Positions 45,801 to 57,295 of a stretch of DNA of 64,000 nt are shown here, one piece after another. The stretch lies in contig CP136062.1 in the NCBI GenBank assembly GCA_032622095.1, positions 223,400,578 through 223,464,577 on the forward strand, in the 5' to 3' direction. This stretch comes from Siphonodentalium dalli. Lineage: Eukaryota; Mollusca; Scaphopoda; Gadilida; Siphonodentaliidae. The notes under the pieces are model-generated. The model was not told the origin of the DNA. It ran no database searches and was given only the letters and a program-made list of their open reading frames with translations. How positions within the stretch are numbered: position 1 is the first letter of the stretch; each line of letters opens with the position of its first letter. The position numbers and the translations under genes were made by a program.

Positions 45801-48800
45801 ATGATGGCACCTGTTTATAGTATAGTGAACATGATGACACCTGTTTATAGTCTAGTGAACATGATGGCACCTGTTTATAGTCTAGTGAACATGATGGCAC
45901 CTGTTTATAGTCTAGTGAACATGACGGCACCGTGTATAGTCTAGTGAACATGATGGGACATGTTTATATTCACTGTGTGGTCCATTGTGAACATGTTTAT
46001 AGTCCAGTGAACTTGATGACACATGTCTATATTCTAGTGAACATGATGGCACATGTTTATAGTCTAGTGAATATGATGGTACATGTTTATAGTGTAGTGA
46101 ACATGATGGCACATGTTTATAGTCTAGTGAACATGATGGCACCTGTTTATATTCTAGTGAACATGATGGCACATGTTTATAGTCTAGTGAACATGATGGC
46201 ACATGTTTATAGTCTAGTGAACATGATGGCACATGTTTATAGTCTAGTGAACATGATGGCACATGTTTATAGTCTAGTGAACATGATGGCACATGTCTAT
46301 AGTCTAGTGAACATGATGGCACATGTTATAGTCTAGTGAACATGATGGCACATGTTTATAGTCTAGTGAACATGATGGCACATGTTTATAGTCTAGTGAA
46401 CATGACAGCACATGTTTATAGTCTAGTGAACATGACAGCACATGTTTATAGTCTATTGAACATGACAGCACATGTTTATAGTCTAGTGAACATGACAGCA
46501 CATGTTTATAGTCTAGTGAACATGACAGCACATGTTTATAGTCTAGTGAACATGACAGCACATGTTTATAGTCTAGTGAACATGACAGCACATGTTTATA
46601 GTCTAGTGAACATGACAGCACATGTTTATAGTCTAGTGAACATGACAGCACATGTTTATAGTCTAGTGAACATGACAGCACATGTTTATAGTCTAGTGAA
46701 CATGACAGCACATGTTTATAGTCTAGTGAACATGATGGCACATGTCTATAGTCTAGTGAACATGATGGCACATGTTTATAGTCTAGTGAACATGATGGCA
46801 CATGTTTATAGTCTAGTGAACATGACAGCACATGTTTATAGTCTAGTGAACATGACAGCACATGTTTATAGTCTAGTGAACATGACAGCACATGTTTATA
46901 GTCTAGTGAACATGACAGCACATGTTTATAGTCTAGTGAACATGACAGCACATGTTTATAGTCTAGTGAACATGACAGCACATGTTTATAGTCTAGTGAA
47001 CATGATGGCACATATTTATAGTATAGTGAACATGATGGCACATGTTTATAGTCTAGTGAATATGATGGCACATATTTATAGTATAGTGAACATGACGGCA
47101 CATGTTTATAGTATAGTGAACATGACGGCACATGTTTATAGTCTAGTGAACATGATGGCACATGTTTATAGTCTAGTGAACATGATGGCACATGTTTATA
47201 GTCTAGCGAACATGATGGCACATGTTTATAGTCTAGTGTACATGATGGCTCATGTTTATAGTCTAGTGAACATGATGGCACATGTTTATAGTTTAGTGAA
47301 CATGATGACACATGTTTATAGTCTAGTGAATATGATGGCACATGTTTATAGTCTAGCGAACATGATGCCACATGTTTATGGTCTAGTGAACATGACGGCA
47401 CATGTTTATAGTCTAGTGACATGATGGCACATGTTTATAGTCTAGTGAACATGATGGCACATGTTTATAGTCTAGTGAACATGATGGCACATGTTTATAG
47501 TTTAGTGAACATGATGACACATGTTTATAGTCTAGTGAACATGATGGCACATGTTTATAGTCTAGTGAACATGATGACACATGTTTATAGTCTAGTGACC
47601 ATGATGGCACATGTTTATAGTATAGTGAACATGACAGCACATGTTTATAGTCTAGTGATGATGGCACATGTTTATAGTCTAGTGAACATGATGGCACATG
47701 TTTATAGTCTAGTGAACATGATGGCACATGTTTATAGTCTAGTGAAATGACGACACATGTTTATAGTCTAGTGAAATGACGACACATGTTTATAGTCTAG
47801 TGAAATGACGACACATGTTTATAGTCTAGTGAATATGATGGAACATGTTTATAGTCTAGTGAACATGATGGCACATGTTTATAGTATAGTGAACTGACGG
47901 CACATGTTTATAGTCTAGTGAACATGATGGCAACCTGTTTATAGTATAGTGAACATGATGGCACATGTTTATAGTCTAGTGAACATGATGGCACATGTTT
48001 ATAGTCTAGTGAACATGATGGTACATGTTTAGTCTAGTGAACATGATGGCACATGTCTATAGTCTAGTGAACATGATGGCACATGTTTATAGTCTAGTGA
48101 ACATGATGACACATGTTTATAGTCTAGTGAATATGATGACACATGTTTATAGTCTAGTGAACATGATGACACATGTTTATAGTCTAGTGAATATGATGGC
48201 ACATGTCTATAGTCTAGTGAACATGATGGCACATGTTTATAGTCTAGTGAATATGATGACACATGTTTATAGTCTAGTGAACATGATGACACATGTTTAT
48301 AGTCTAGTGAACATGACGGCACATGTTTATAGTCTCGTGAATATGATGCCACATGTTTATAGTCTAGTGAATATGACGGCACATGTTTATAGTCTAGTGA
48401 ACATGACAGCACATGTTTATAGTCTAGTGAACATGACGGCACATGTTTATAGTCTAGTGAACATGACGGCACATGTTTATAGTCTAGTGAACATGAAGGC
48501 ACATGTTTATAGTCTAGTGAACATGAAGGCACATGTTTATATTCTAGTGAACATGAAGGCACATGTTTATAGTCTAGTGAATATGATGCCACATGTTTAT
48601 AGTCTAGTGAATATGACGGCACATGTTTGTAGTCTAGTGAATATGACGGCACATGTTTATAGTCTAGTGAACATGATGCCACATGTTTATAGTCTAGTGA
48701 ATATGATGCCACATGTTTATAGTCTAGTGAATATGATGCCACATGTTTATAGTCTAGTGAACATGATGCCACATGTTTATAGTCTAGTGAACATGATGGC

Positions 48801-50373
48801 ACATGTTTATAGTCTAGTGAATATGATGCCACATGTTTATAGTCTAGTGAACATGAAGGCACATGTTTATATTCTAGTGAACATGAAGGCACATGTTTAT
48901 AGTCTAGTGAATATGATGCCACATGTTTATATTCTAGTGAACATGACGGCACATGTTTATAGTCTAGTGAACATGACAGCACATGTTTATAGTCTAGTGA
49001 ACATGACAGCACATGTTTATAGTCTAGTGAATATGACGGCACATGTTTATAGTCTAGTGATGATGCCACATGTTTATAGTCTAGTGAACATGACGACACA
49101 TGTTTATAGTCTAGTGAATATGATGACACATGTTTATAGTGTAGTGAATATGATGACACATGTTTATAGTCTAGTGAACATGATGCCACATGTTTATAGT
49201 CTAGTGAACATGATGGAACATGTTTATAGTCTAGTGAATATGATGACACATGTTTATAGTCTAGTGAATATGATGACGCATGTCTATATTCTAGTGAACA
49301 TGATGGCACATGTTTATAGTTTAGTGAATATGATGACACATGTTTATAGTCTAGTGAATATGATGACGCATGTCTATATTCTAGTGAACATGATGGCACA
49401 TGTTTATAGTTTAGTGAATATGATGACACATGTTTATAGTCTAGTGAACATGATGACACATGTTTATAGTCTAGTGAACATGATGGCACCTGTTTATAGT
49501 CTAGTGAATATGATGACACATGTTTATAGTCTAGTGAACATGATGGCACATGTTTATAGTCTAATGAACATGAAGGCACATGTTTATAGTCTAGTGAACA
49601 TGATGACACATGTTTATAGTCTAGTGAACATGATGACACATGTTTATAGTCTAATGAACATGATGACACATGTTTATAGTCTAGTGAACATGATGACACA
49701 TGTTTATAGTCTAATGAACATGAAGGCACATGTTTATAGTCTAATGAACATGAAGGCACATGTTTATAGTCTAGTGAACATGATGACACATGTTTATAGT
49801 CTAGTGAACATGATGACACATGTTTATAGTCTAATGAACATGAAGGCACATGTTTATAGTCTAGTGAACATGATGACACATGTTTATAGTCTAATGAACA
49901 TGAAGGCACATGTTTATAGTCTAGTGAACATGATGACACATGTTTATAGTCTAGTGAACATGATGACACATGTTTATAGTCTAATGAACATGATGGCACA
50001 TGTTTATAGTCTAGTGAACATGATGGCACATGTTTATAGTCTAATGAACATGAAGGCACATGTTTATAGTCTAGTGAACATGATGACACATGTTTATAGT
50101 CTAGTGAACATGACAGCACATGTTTATAGTCTAGTGAACATGATGGCACATGTTTATAGTCTAGTGAACATGATGGCACCTGTTTATAGTCTAGTGAACA
50201 TGATGACACATGTTTATAGTCTAGTGAACATGATGGCACCTGTTTATAGTCTAGTGAACATGATGACACATGTTTATAGTCTAGTGAACATGATGACACA
50301 TGTTTATAGTCTAGTGAATATGATGACACATGTTTATAGTCTAGTGAACATGATGCCACATGTTTATAGTCTA
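33896..50373 (+). repeat. 30-bp satellite, array 3, with a 27-bp sub-family
   Basis: This is the same satellite and orientation as array 2; the two are one array split by the hAT element. From about 34261 to 44580 many units are 27 bp (CTAGTGATGATGCC instead of CTAGTGAACATGATGCC, a 3-bp loss), mixed with 30-bp units. From 44.6 kb the array is 30-bp again. An aberrant unit with TTCACTGTGTGGTCC at 45.96-45.98 kb duplicates the one at 24.83 kb. The stretch 47741-48030 is disordered (GTGAAATGACGACACATG units, 29-bp and 31-bp units). The array ends at TAGTCTA/AAACTTTGG. All length changes between 34 and 45 kb are multiples of three, so both strands stay open for thousands of codons. Confidence 0.96.
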
Positions 50374-50826
50374 AAACTTTGGACATGTTCTTGCTGCACA
50401 GGGATCAATCCGGAGTTTTCAAATTGGGAGAACTTCCCGGTTTGGTTATTAGGGCTGAAGTTCAATTTATACCCAAAAAAAAATCACATTCTACGATCAA
50501 ATAAATAATATGCAAAACAAGAACTTGTTTATAAACCATTATAGTGAGCAAGAACACCAATATAATCAGTAAATATACTTTAAAGGAATTATTTTGTCAA
50601 AAAACTATTTGTTCTCTTCATACTAATTATACATATTTTAAATGTCCATTTCATAAAACTTTTTGAATGTGCTGATTATGAACTGGATTTACTAGAATAT
50701 TATATTATATTATGAATCAGGATGACTAAAGTGTACTTTGAAATGATAAAAGTGGAGTGAAATGAGATAATTTATGCAATGCGCGGAATATAGTGTGAAA
50801 CGGAATTGAGCAAGAAATAAAAGTTG
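50374..50826. other. Non-coding AT-rich sequence
   Basis: This is single-copy-looking DNA between the satellite and a MITE. I see no gene or repeat. Confidence 0.5.
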
Positions 50827-50834
50827 GATATTCC

Positions 50835-51088
50835 CAAGCCTTGAAATAGGGTGTCTGTCATTTTCAGAATGAGGTCCCCAGAGGGTGAATTTAGTGATGC
50901 TACCCCGCATAGCGGGCTAGCATAACCAGATTCACCCTCTGGAAACCTCATTCTGCTGAGTTGTAAGCAGAATGAGGTTCCCAGAGGGTGAATTTGGTGA
51001 TGCTAGCCCGCTATGCAGGGTAGCATCACTAAATTTACCCTCTGGGGACCCCATTCTGCAAATGACAGACACCCTATTTCAAGGCTTG
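50835..51088. mobile_element. Foldback MITE, CAAGCCTTGAAATAG termini, perfect 8-bp TSD
   Basis: It starts CAAGCCTTGAAATAGGGTGT and ends ACCCTATTTCAAGGCTTG. The flanks are GATATTCC at 50827-50834 and 51089-51096. It has two hairpins with GATGCTA-CCCCGC-type cores separated by GAGTTGTAA. It is the closest relative of 21408-21662. Confidence 0.9.
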
Positions 51089-51096
51089 GATATTCC

Positions 51097-51554
51097 AGCT
51101 TTGTTTTATGGTACAAATTTCGGAAGTTAATTTATGCCACTGGAATATTGTCATACCATTGTGCATTAGAGGAGTGCAATTAAAAACCAATGGTGTGTGA
51201 TTTAAAAACTGTTGGTTAAAGGCCCATTTAACTTTCGAGTCACCGATTATTATTTTTATAGTGCCTTGATATATGGTTTTAATAACAATCTATGCCATTA
51301 AATATGATTAAAATTCTATAATTCATCATCATTTGAAATGTCTGTGTCTCAGAAGATGCCCATAGAGATATCATGTAAACAAAAGAATAAACTCTAATAC
51401 ACAAAACTACAATAATTATTAGGTACTTTGGCATAACAGTATTTTTTTAATAAACTGTAAGCTAGCTATACTTGGCCATTTTTTTTGTTTTTTTGTTTTT
51501 ATTTGTTTACATTTTGATGGCAGATATCGACTTTCAAGAAAGGAAGTTTTAAAG
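51097..51554. other. Non-coding AT-rich sequence
   Basis: No gene or recognised repeat is visible. A T-rich tract lies at about 51478-51500. Confidence 0.5.
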
Positions 51555-51830
51555 TGTTGTCAGATTAGAAACAAATCCAATGATTGTATCTTATAAATAG
51601 CATCCATGCTTCCGTCTCCCAAACATGGTAGACAAGAAAGAGCATTCTCAATTATGAGCAACGTGACCAGTTTCGAGGTATCATGGGTAATTTTGTATGT
51701 GATATTGTGACAATTGAATATAAAGAGTGTCCAATCTTCCATCGTCCAAAAGGGTAGACGATAAAGAGCGTTCTTAATTATGAACTTTGTTGTCTTTTTC
51801 GAGGCATTATATAATGGATGATGTGTATGT
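51555..51830 (-). repeat. Dispersed repeat, inverted copy of 22462-22720
   Basis: On the minus strand it carries the same ordered blocks (TTCATAATTAAGAACGCTC, ATATCACATACAAAATTACC, GGAAGCATGGATGCTATTTA), with small differences. The element-like pair flanks the satellite on both sides in opposite orientation. Confidence 0.65.
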
Positions 51831-52169
51831 GGCATGGTGGCATTTGAACATACGAATGATTGAGAATTTGGAAATAACTTACATAAATACAATGAGTGAA
51901 ACACCTAATTAAGTTAACATTATTCCGCCCAGGGCTTTTATAACGTTTGGGCGCTTCTTATGACAAAGTTGATGTGATCGCCTTACCACTCACTTTGGGT
52001 ATCATTTCATAGTGCAAACAATTTTGCCGATTGACACTGCTGAATAGCGGCTGAGTGACGACAATTCACCGAGTGAATAAGAGACTATCAAAGCATTAGT
52101 AACATCCATTCAACACACCAAACACGCTGCAGCATGTTATTAATGGCTGCAAAAAACAACCATCATGGG

Positions 52170-53527
52170 CAGTGTTCACGCTGGACCGAAAAAAAGTTTA
52201 GCCAAAAGTTTAGCCAAATGAAAATTTTATTAGCCAAATGAAAAAAACTTTAGCCAAATGTTTTTTGGCCAAATTAAAAAAAACTTTGGCCAAATTAAAT
52301 CATCGTTTTCTGGTCGGTTCACAATTGATGACTAAAACGTAAAATCTAACAGACACAGGTAAAATACACAATAATTTAAATAATTTTTATGAACTAGAAG
52401 TATTTTTATATATATCATTTATTAAAAATTTATTAATCTTTATGTGAAAGAGTGATTTGGGTGGGGGGGGGGGGGGGGGGGGGGGTAACCCGGGATTGTC
52501 CTTCTTAATTTAATTATTTTTTTGTTTTATATCAATATTTTTTTTTAAATCATTAAATATTTATCCTTGCGAAAATATCTAAGTGACATCTGGAAACTAA
52601 TAACTTAATATTGTTACGCCATTATCAAATTACAATCTGTCATAAAAGCATGCATATTATTTTGACTGTATCGGTATTGACGACAAATAGCCACAAAATA
52701 TCTGTCGTGATTCACATTTGGCTGATTAAGCTATTGTCTTACACTTGGTGCTCATAAACCTCGACCGTCATAAATACAATGTCATCATAAACATGCATTG
52801 TGCGGGAGTCCCGTGAGTGACCAGACAGACAATGGGGGATTATGGGATTAAATGTAAAATAATAACCTTTTGCTGTTTCGTGCAGAGTGACGTAATCTTT
52901 CTCCAGATTAAAACAGCCTGTTATGAACAAATTGCTTATATAACAGCGTCAATGCACACTTTACAAAATATTGCTTTCTTCACATTGTCATGATTCAACC
53001 ACGGTCGGTTAAATGTCCATGCGTCTTTGAATGTCCGTCTTGTGAAAACTAAAGATGATTGCACATCACTGTGTGATCGCTTGGTTGATAGAGTTGTCGA
53101 TCGGGTTTCCCTTTGTACTGTCCGCGATCGGGTTTCCCTTTGTACAGTCGGCAATATATTCCCACTTTCGATATTTTCGGACTGGATAGTTCATATGACA
53201 GAATTGAAAACGCACTTGCCAAAATTGATGTTAGATTTGGAAATAAAAATATGTTTACTGTACACTAATTGTTAGAGCTTACCTTTTGCTGTTACGGAAC
53301 GATATTTCATAAGTACGAAAATAATGAAATACTTTCGTCACCTAACTTCGTCTTGAATGTCGATCTATTGAGCGTTTTTATTAATTTGCTTTCTGACTCC
53401 ATGCTTTCAGTCTCCATTTGGGGTAAAAAAAAGTTTAGCCAAAAGTTTAGCCAAATGAAATTTTCATTAGCCAAATTCGAAAAAGATTAGCCATTGGCTA
53501 ATTTGGCTACCGACAGCGTGAACACTG
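52170..53527 (-). mobile_element. hAT element remnant, 1358 bp, perfect 8-bp TSD
   Basis: TIRs are CAGTGTTCACGCTG and CAGCGTGAACACTG. The flanks are ATCATGGG at 52162-52169 and 53528-53535. Subterminal repeats of TTTAGCCAAA lie at both ends. A 23-G run lies at 52463-52485. The minus strand at 52936-53031 encodes a zinc-finger-like piece (see that entry), so the coding strand was minus. The catalytic part is missing. Confidence 0.9.
52936..53031 (-). pseudogene. Zinc-finger remnant of a hAT-type transposase
   Basis: The translation includes FKDAWTFNRPWLNHD and AIFCKVCIDA. The pattern (W-x3-PWL-x-(Y/H)D...FCxxC) resembles the N-terminal TTF/BED-like finger of hAT transposases and their domesticated ZNF862-like relatives. 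Only the first Cys pair is present. The frame upstream (to 53154) contains a short repeat (TVQRETRS twice). I judge this by motif only. Confidence 0.5.
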
Positions 53528-53724
53528 ATCATGGGCGCTACTAATTAATTTATTCATATAAATATAGTCTGCTATACAAGAATGATTTCCGAATTCAACC
53601 ACAATATCTTGATTAATTACGTATCACATAGTGAGTTATATATACACTGTGCATGCACCATTCCAATTCCGCCATTTTAGTATCAGCTGTATTTTAAATT
53701 TGCGAGTCTATTTTGACGTCATCG

Positions 53725-54603
53725 TATGGGAGGCCCTTTTCACATTTATTATTTATTTGCGCTTAAGCACAAATATTTCCACATAAGCGTAAATCATTTA
53801 CCGCCATTTGTACTGAGTGAATAAGAGTACTATCAAATATGTACCGCCATTTGTGCTTAAGCGCAAATCATTTGCACTTAAGCGCAAATATGTGTCTATC
53901 AATTTATTTGCGCTTAAGCGTAAATCATTTGTGCTTAAGCGTAAATCATTTGCGCTTAAGCGCAAATACTTAACACTCCCTTACTTCCCTCTGATTGTGA
54001 ATGATGGAGTCCATCTCATAGTATATTATTATGGGCCCATAGCAGTAGCCCCATACAGACTCGAAAGTTGAAGAAAAAACATATTTCCATATGCATATCA
54101 GCATCTCTGTCCCTGGTGTGCCAAGAATTGGTGCCTCACTCCCAGAGCTCTAGTATATATTATTAAAGGGACATCTCCTGCACCATTTCCATGGCCATAA
54201 AAGGGGAATTAGGGGTTACTGGGGGGGGGGGCTTGCTTCCCTCATATGGTGTACTTATTGACTTGAAATAGGGGGGAAAAAAACTATTTTCATATTATCA
54301 GCATCCCTGTCCCCAAGAATTTGTGTCTCCATTCCCAGGGATCTAGTATATTTTATAAAAGAGACATATCCTGCACCGATTTATACTATTTCCATGGACA
54401 TAAAAGGTATCTAGGGGTTACTGGGGATTGCTTCCCTCATATGGTGGGTCTATATTATGGTGGGCCTATATAGACTTGAGTGATGTGTTCAGTCCTGTGC
54501 CATTTAAAATGATTTCAGGGGGGATCAATGCATATTAATTTTTATTTGCGGTTATTTGCGTTTAAGCGTAAATAAATAATAAATGTGAAAAGGACCTCCC
54601 ATA
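53725..54603. mobile_element. Inverted-repeat element with GCGCTTAAGCGC clusters, 879 bp
   Basis: The ends are TATGGGAGGCCCTTTTCACA and the complement of TGTGAAAAGGACCTCCCATA. The flanks share TCATCG (53719-53724 and 54604-54609), a 6-bp duplication at most. TTATTATTTATTTGCG follows each end. At 53755-53970 there are seven or more TTTGCGCTTAAGCGCAAA-type palindromes. The interior has a roughly 250-bp tandem duplication (CAGCATCYCTGTCCC, TCCTGCACC, GCTTCCCTCATATGGTG each twice). Class unknown. Confidence 0.65.
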
Positions 54604-54609
54604 TCATCG

Positions 54610-55494
54610 TAGTCTAGTCACGGAGATCTCCAAAAACCGGTTGTGGTATTATTTATTAGTTTTTCGGCTTATTTATTATGCGATCCGAATGGGACTTGGA
54701 TCATTTTAAATTTTAATCACAATCGGGAGGGCTTTCTGATTGCGTTGGTGGTTTATAGATAGTAATATTCCTTTAAGTATGATGTGGCGACATATGCATA
54801 CAGGTATTATACTGGTATTATATCTGAACATTTCCCACCTATGAATATGAATCATCCTGCTCTTGTATTATATATTTCTCTGTGTGTTGTCTGCTTTTAT
54901 TACCTCAACACCCCCTCTAAATGAATAATAGACCATTCCAATGTGTACTTTTATAACTGAATGGATGTGGGGTAATGAAACTGCACAGTCCGGTGGAGAT
55001 GATCTTAATAAGGTATCAGATGTGGTTGGTGATAAAAAATATTGATTTAATTAGTTGCCCATGGTCGCTAAATCATGACCCGTCTAGAGATGTACCCAAC
55101 CTTTAGAAAGTGCTTCGGAATTCTCGGACTAACTGGACTCCAGACTAATTCATATGATAGGATAAGAGAGATGATATTTAGGATGAAATCTCGGTTTACT
55201 CGGAGAAATATTATACAAGACGTTCCTCAAATAATCTCATTACACAAAATTGACAACACTTGTGTGGAGTGCGTAAGGCGTTCACAACTTGCGGCCAGCT
55301 AATTTTACTATCTATGCAATCTATTCTGATCACCACCACCAGTTAATTATATCAGTTTGGTACAATAGTTGAATTTGGTTTCATACAATTCAATTGTTAC
55401 AGCTAATGCTCAAATAGGTATAGATAATATAGTGGTATGGAAATATGGTATATATGTTTTATCCGACATGGGAGAATCCATTCAGTGTAGAAAG
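54610..55494. other. Intron sequence without recognised features
   Basis: A 75-codon plus-strand frame starts at 55075 (MTRLEMYPTFRKCFGILG), but I recognise no family and see no splice or repeat context to support it. Confidence 0.4.
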
Positions 55495-55900
55495 GGGTTA
55501 AAGGCCCAATTAATTTTTGAATTCCCAGATTATATTCCCATTATATACAGCATAGATCACATTCTATACAACATAGATCACATTCTTTTCAACATAGATC
55601 ACATTATATACAACATAGATCATATTATATACAACATATTCCATATTATACACAGATCACATTATATACAACATATTTCATAGTATATACCATTTGGAAG
55701 AAGAACCAAAAATAAATATATATGTTCTACTGGAATACGGAACAACTGTGGCCTAGGAGTGTCCACCAAGTGATAGAGACTGTCATATTCACACCAAGAC
55801 TTCCCCCGTTATTTACCCCAGAATGCACCATAATTTGTAACTAAGAGATAAGAGTTATTCCCCTTCCATTGAGAATAATAGACTGGCAGCACAGACCAGA
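55495..55900. repeat. Dispersed repeat (relative of 7430-7800) with 21-bp microtandem
   Basis: It shares ordered blocks with 7430-7800. CATAGATCACATTATATACAA is repeated at 21-bp spacing from 55551 to about 55640, with degenerate copies to 55680. The part from 55735 on is the reverse complement of the order at 7.6-7.8 kb, so one copy is rearranged. Confidence 0.6.
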
Positions 55901-56092
55901 TCAAAATTAAGCACAGAACACATGTCAGTACCTTGACAGAAACAACATGCATGTTCACTGTTTAATCGACTGAATAAGTTGATAATACAACGTTTTTGAG
56001 GTTCATCTTTCAAATATGTTGAATATAATGTGATTTCGGGATTCGAACAAAAAACTATAGAGAATGGAGTGGACGTAATTATTAAAGGATAC

Positions 56093-56209
56093 AGCAACAT
56101 GACATAGCACTGTAAGCCTCAAACAGCTGCATAGCGATGTCCATCTTCTTCGTCTCGTTAGTTGTCTGGTTGTTGGATGAGGCCAACGCAGCTAGATGAG
56201 GCAACACGA
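56093..56209 (-). CDS. RELCH-like protein, third-from-last coding exon (117 bp)
   Basis: On the minus strand the acceptor TTTTGTAATTTCAG precedes 56209. Two bases complete a codon, then VLPHLAALASSNN, QTTNETKKMDIAMQLFEAY and SAMSCC, with one T left. The donor is GTATCC at 56092. The next exon supplies TC, giving Phe, so SCCF-I-x-(D/E) is rebuilt across a 42-kb intron. The helix-turn-helix pattern of VLPHLAAL and MQLFEAYSAMSCC fits a HEAT-type repeat, and the block resembles RELCH. Codon use is GC-richer than the AT-rich surroundings. Upstream exons must lie beyond the window or be too short or divergent for me to see. Confidence 0.82.
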
Positions 56210-56356
56210 CTGAAATTACAAAAGATAGAAGTGAGATGCGTGTACATTGGTAAAAACAGGGACCAGCCTAGAAGGCGACTATAGGCAGAGGACCAGTCTA
56301 GAAAATGAAACTGATTGGTTTATTGGTTCAATTAAACACGCTTATGAAGAGAATAT

Positions 56357-57173
56357 CAAGCCTTGAAATAGTGTGTCTGTCATTTGCAGAATGAGGCCCC
56401 AGAGAGTGAATTTAGTAATGCTATCCCACATGGTGGGCTGGTGTCACCAAATTCACCCTCTGGGAACCTCATTCTCCATAGGCCTGAACTGCTATGGGAG
56501 ACCTTGGATCAGATTGAAGTTCCCCAGTTGTAATTAGTCACCTCGATTATGCAATTTATCTTCTGCCAATTAGGGCTTATAGAAACCGAACAGAAGGGAA
56601 ATAGTAACTAAAAACAATGTTAACCCTTTACCCAACAGAACGGCCCTGTGCCAATGCATTCTCTTATATATGCGAGTCGACCATAGGTCGCCTCGCATAT
56701 ATAAGAGAATGCATTGGCTTAACACATTAAAAATTATAAAATCGTTAAAGAATGTAAGAAAAAATGGTAAAAAGTGTTAAAAAAAAGATTATTTTTAGGC
56801 CAATGCATTCTCTTATATATGCGAGGCGACCTATGGTCGACTCGCATATATAAGAGAATGCATTGGCACAGGGCATAACTGTAACTATCACAATGTGGTC
56901 AAGGAGCCGGTTCCAATGATATCCATATTTGTATGGTTCTATTGAGACAGACCGAAGATATTTTAGGCCGTTGAAGCTTTATTTGGCCGGTTTTGGCCGG
57001 TTTGTTGGGTAAAGGGTTAATTTGAGACTACAGATACTTCCCAGAAGATGAGGCCTAAGCAGAATGTGGTCCCCAAAGGGTGAATTTTTGTGATGCTGTG
57101 CGGGGTGGCATCACTAAATTCACCCTCTGGGGACCTCATTCTGCAAATGATAGACACACTATTTCAAGGCTTG
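56357..57173. mobile_element. Foldback MITE (GCAGAATGAGG family) split by a TTAA element
   Basis: It starts CAAGCCTTGAAATAGTGTGT and ends CACTATTTCAAGGCTTG. The 817 bp includes a nested 393-bp TTAA element plus one TTAA. Without it the element is about 420 bp, the long form with internal spacer. The flanks (GAGAATAT and GCAAACAG) do not match, so the TSD has decayed. Confidence 0.75.
56624..57016. mobile_element. TTAA-flanked MITE (piggyBac-like), nested
   Basis: TTAA lies at 56620-56623 and 57017-57020. The ends are CCCTTTACCCAACA and TGTTGGGTAAAGGG. It is the reverse complement of the copies at 2973-3364 and 12420-12809 and very similar to them. It is nested inside the foldback element, so it is the younger of the two. 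Confidence 0.87.
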
Positions 57174-57295
57174 GCAAACAGGGGTGGCAGCTGCATTGAA
57201 GGGCAAGGGGGGGGACACAACCATCAGATGGTTTTAATACTTATTCCAATATAATTTAATCATAAGCTGTCAATCCACGGAATACTGCATAATAA

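Larger units (their letters stand above)
14013..56092 (-). other. 42-kb intron of the RELCH-like gene
   Basis: The donor is TGCT/GTATCC, reading the minus strand from 56092, and the acceptor ends at 14013. It is a phase 1 intron. It contains the retrotransposon, all of the 30-bp satellite and about ten MITEs or other elements. No further exon is needed to connect the two coding exons, because the codon is completed as TTC (Phe) across the junction. Confidence 0.72.

Noticed and set aside
18563-50373. CRISPR array
   Set aside because: Units are head-to-tail with no spacers between repeats, in a eukaryotic intron with no cas genes.
55075-55302. 75-codon plus-strand frame as a gene
   Set aside because: No recognisable family, no splice context and no repeat support. 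Frames of this length are expected by chance here.
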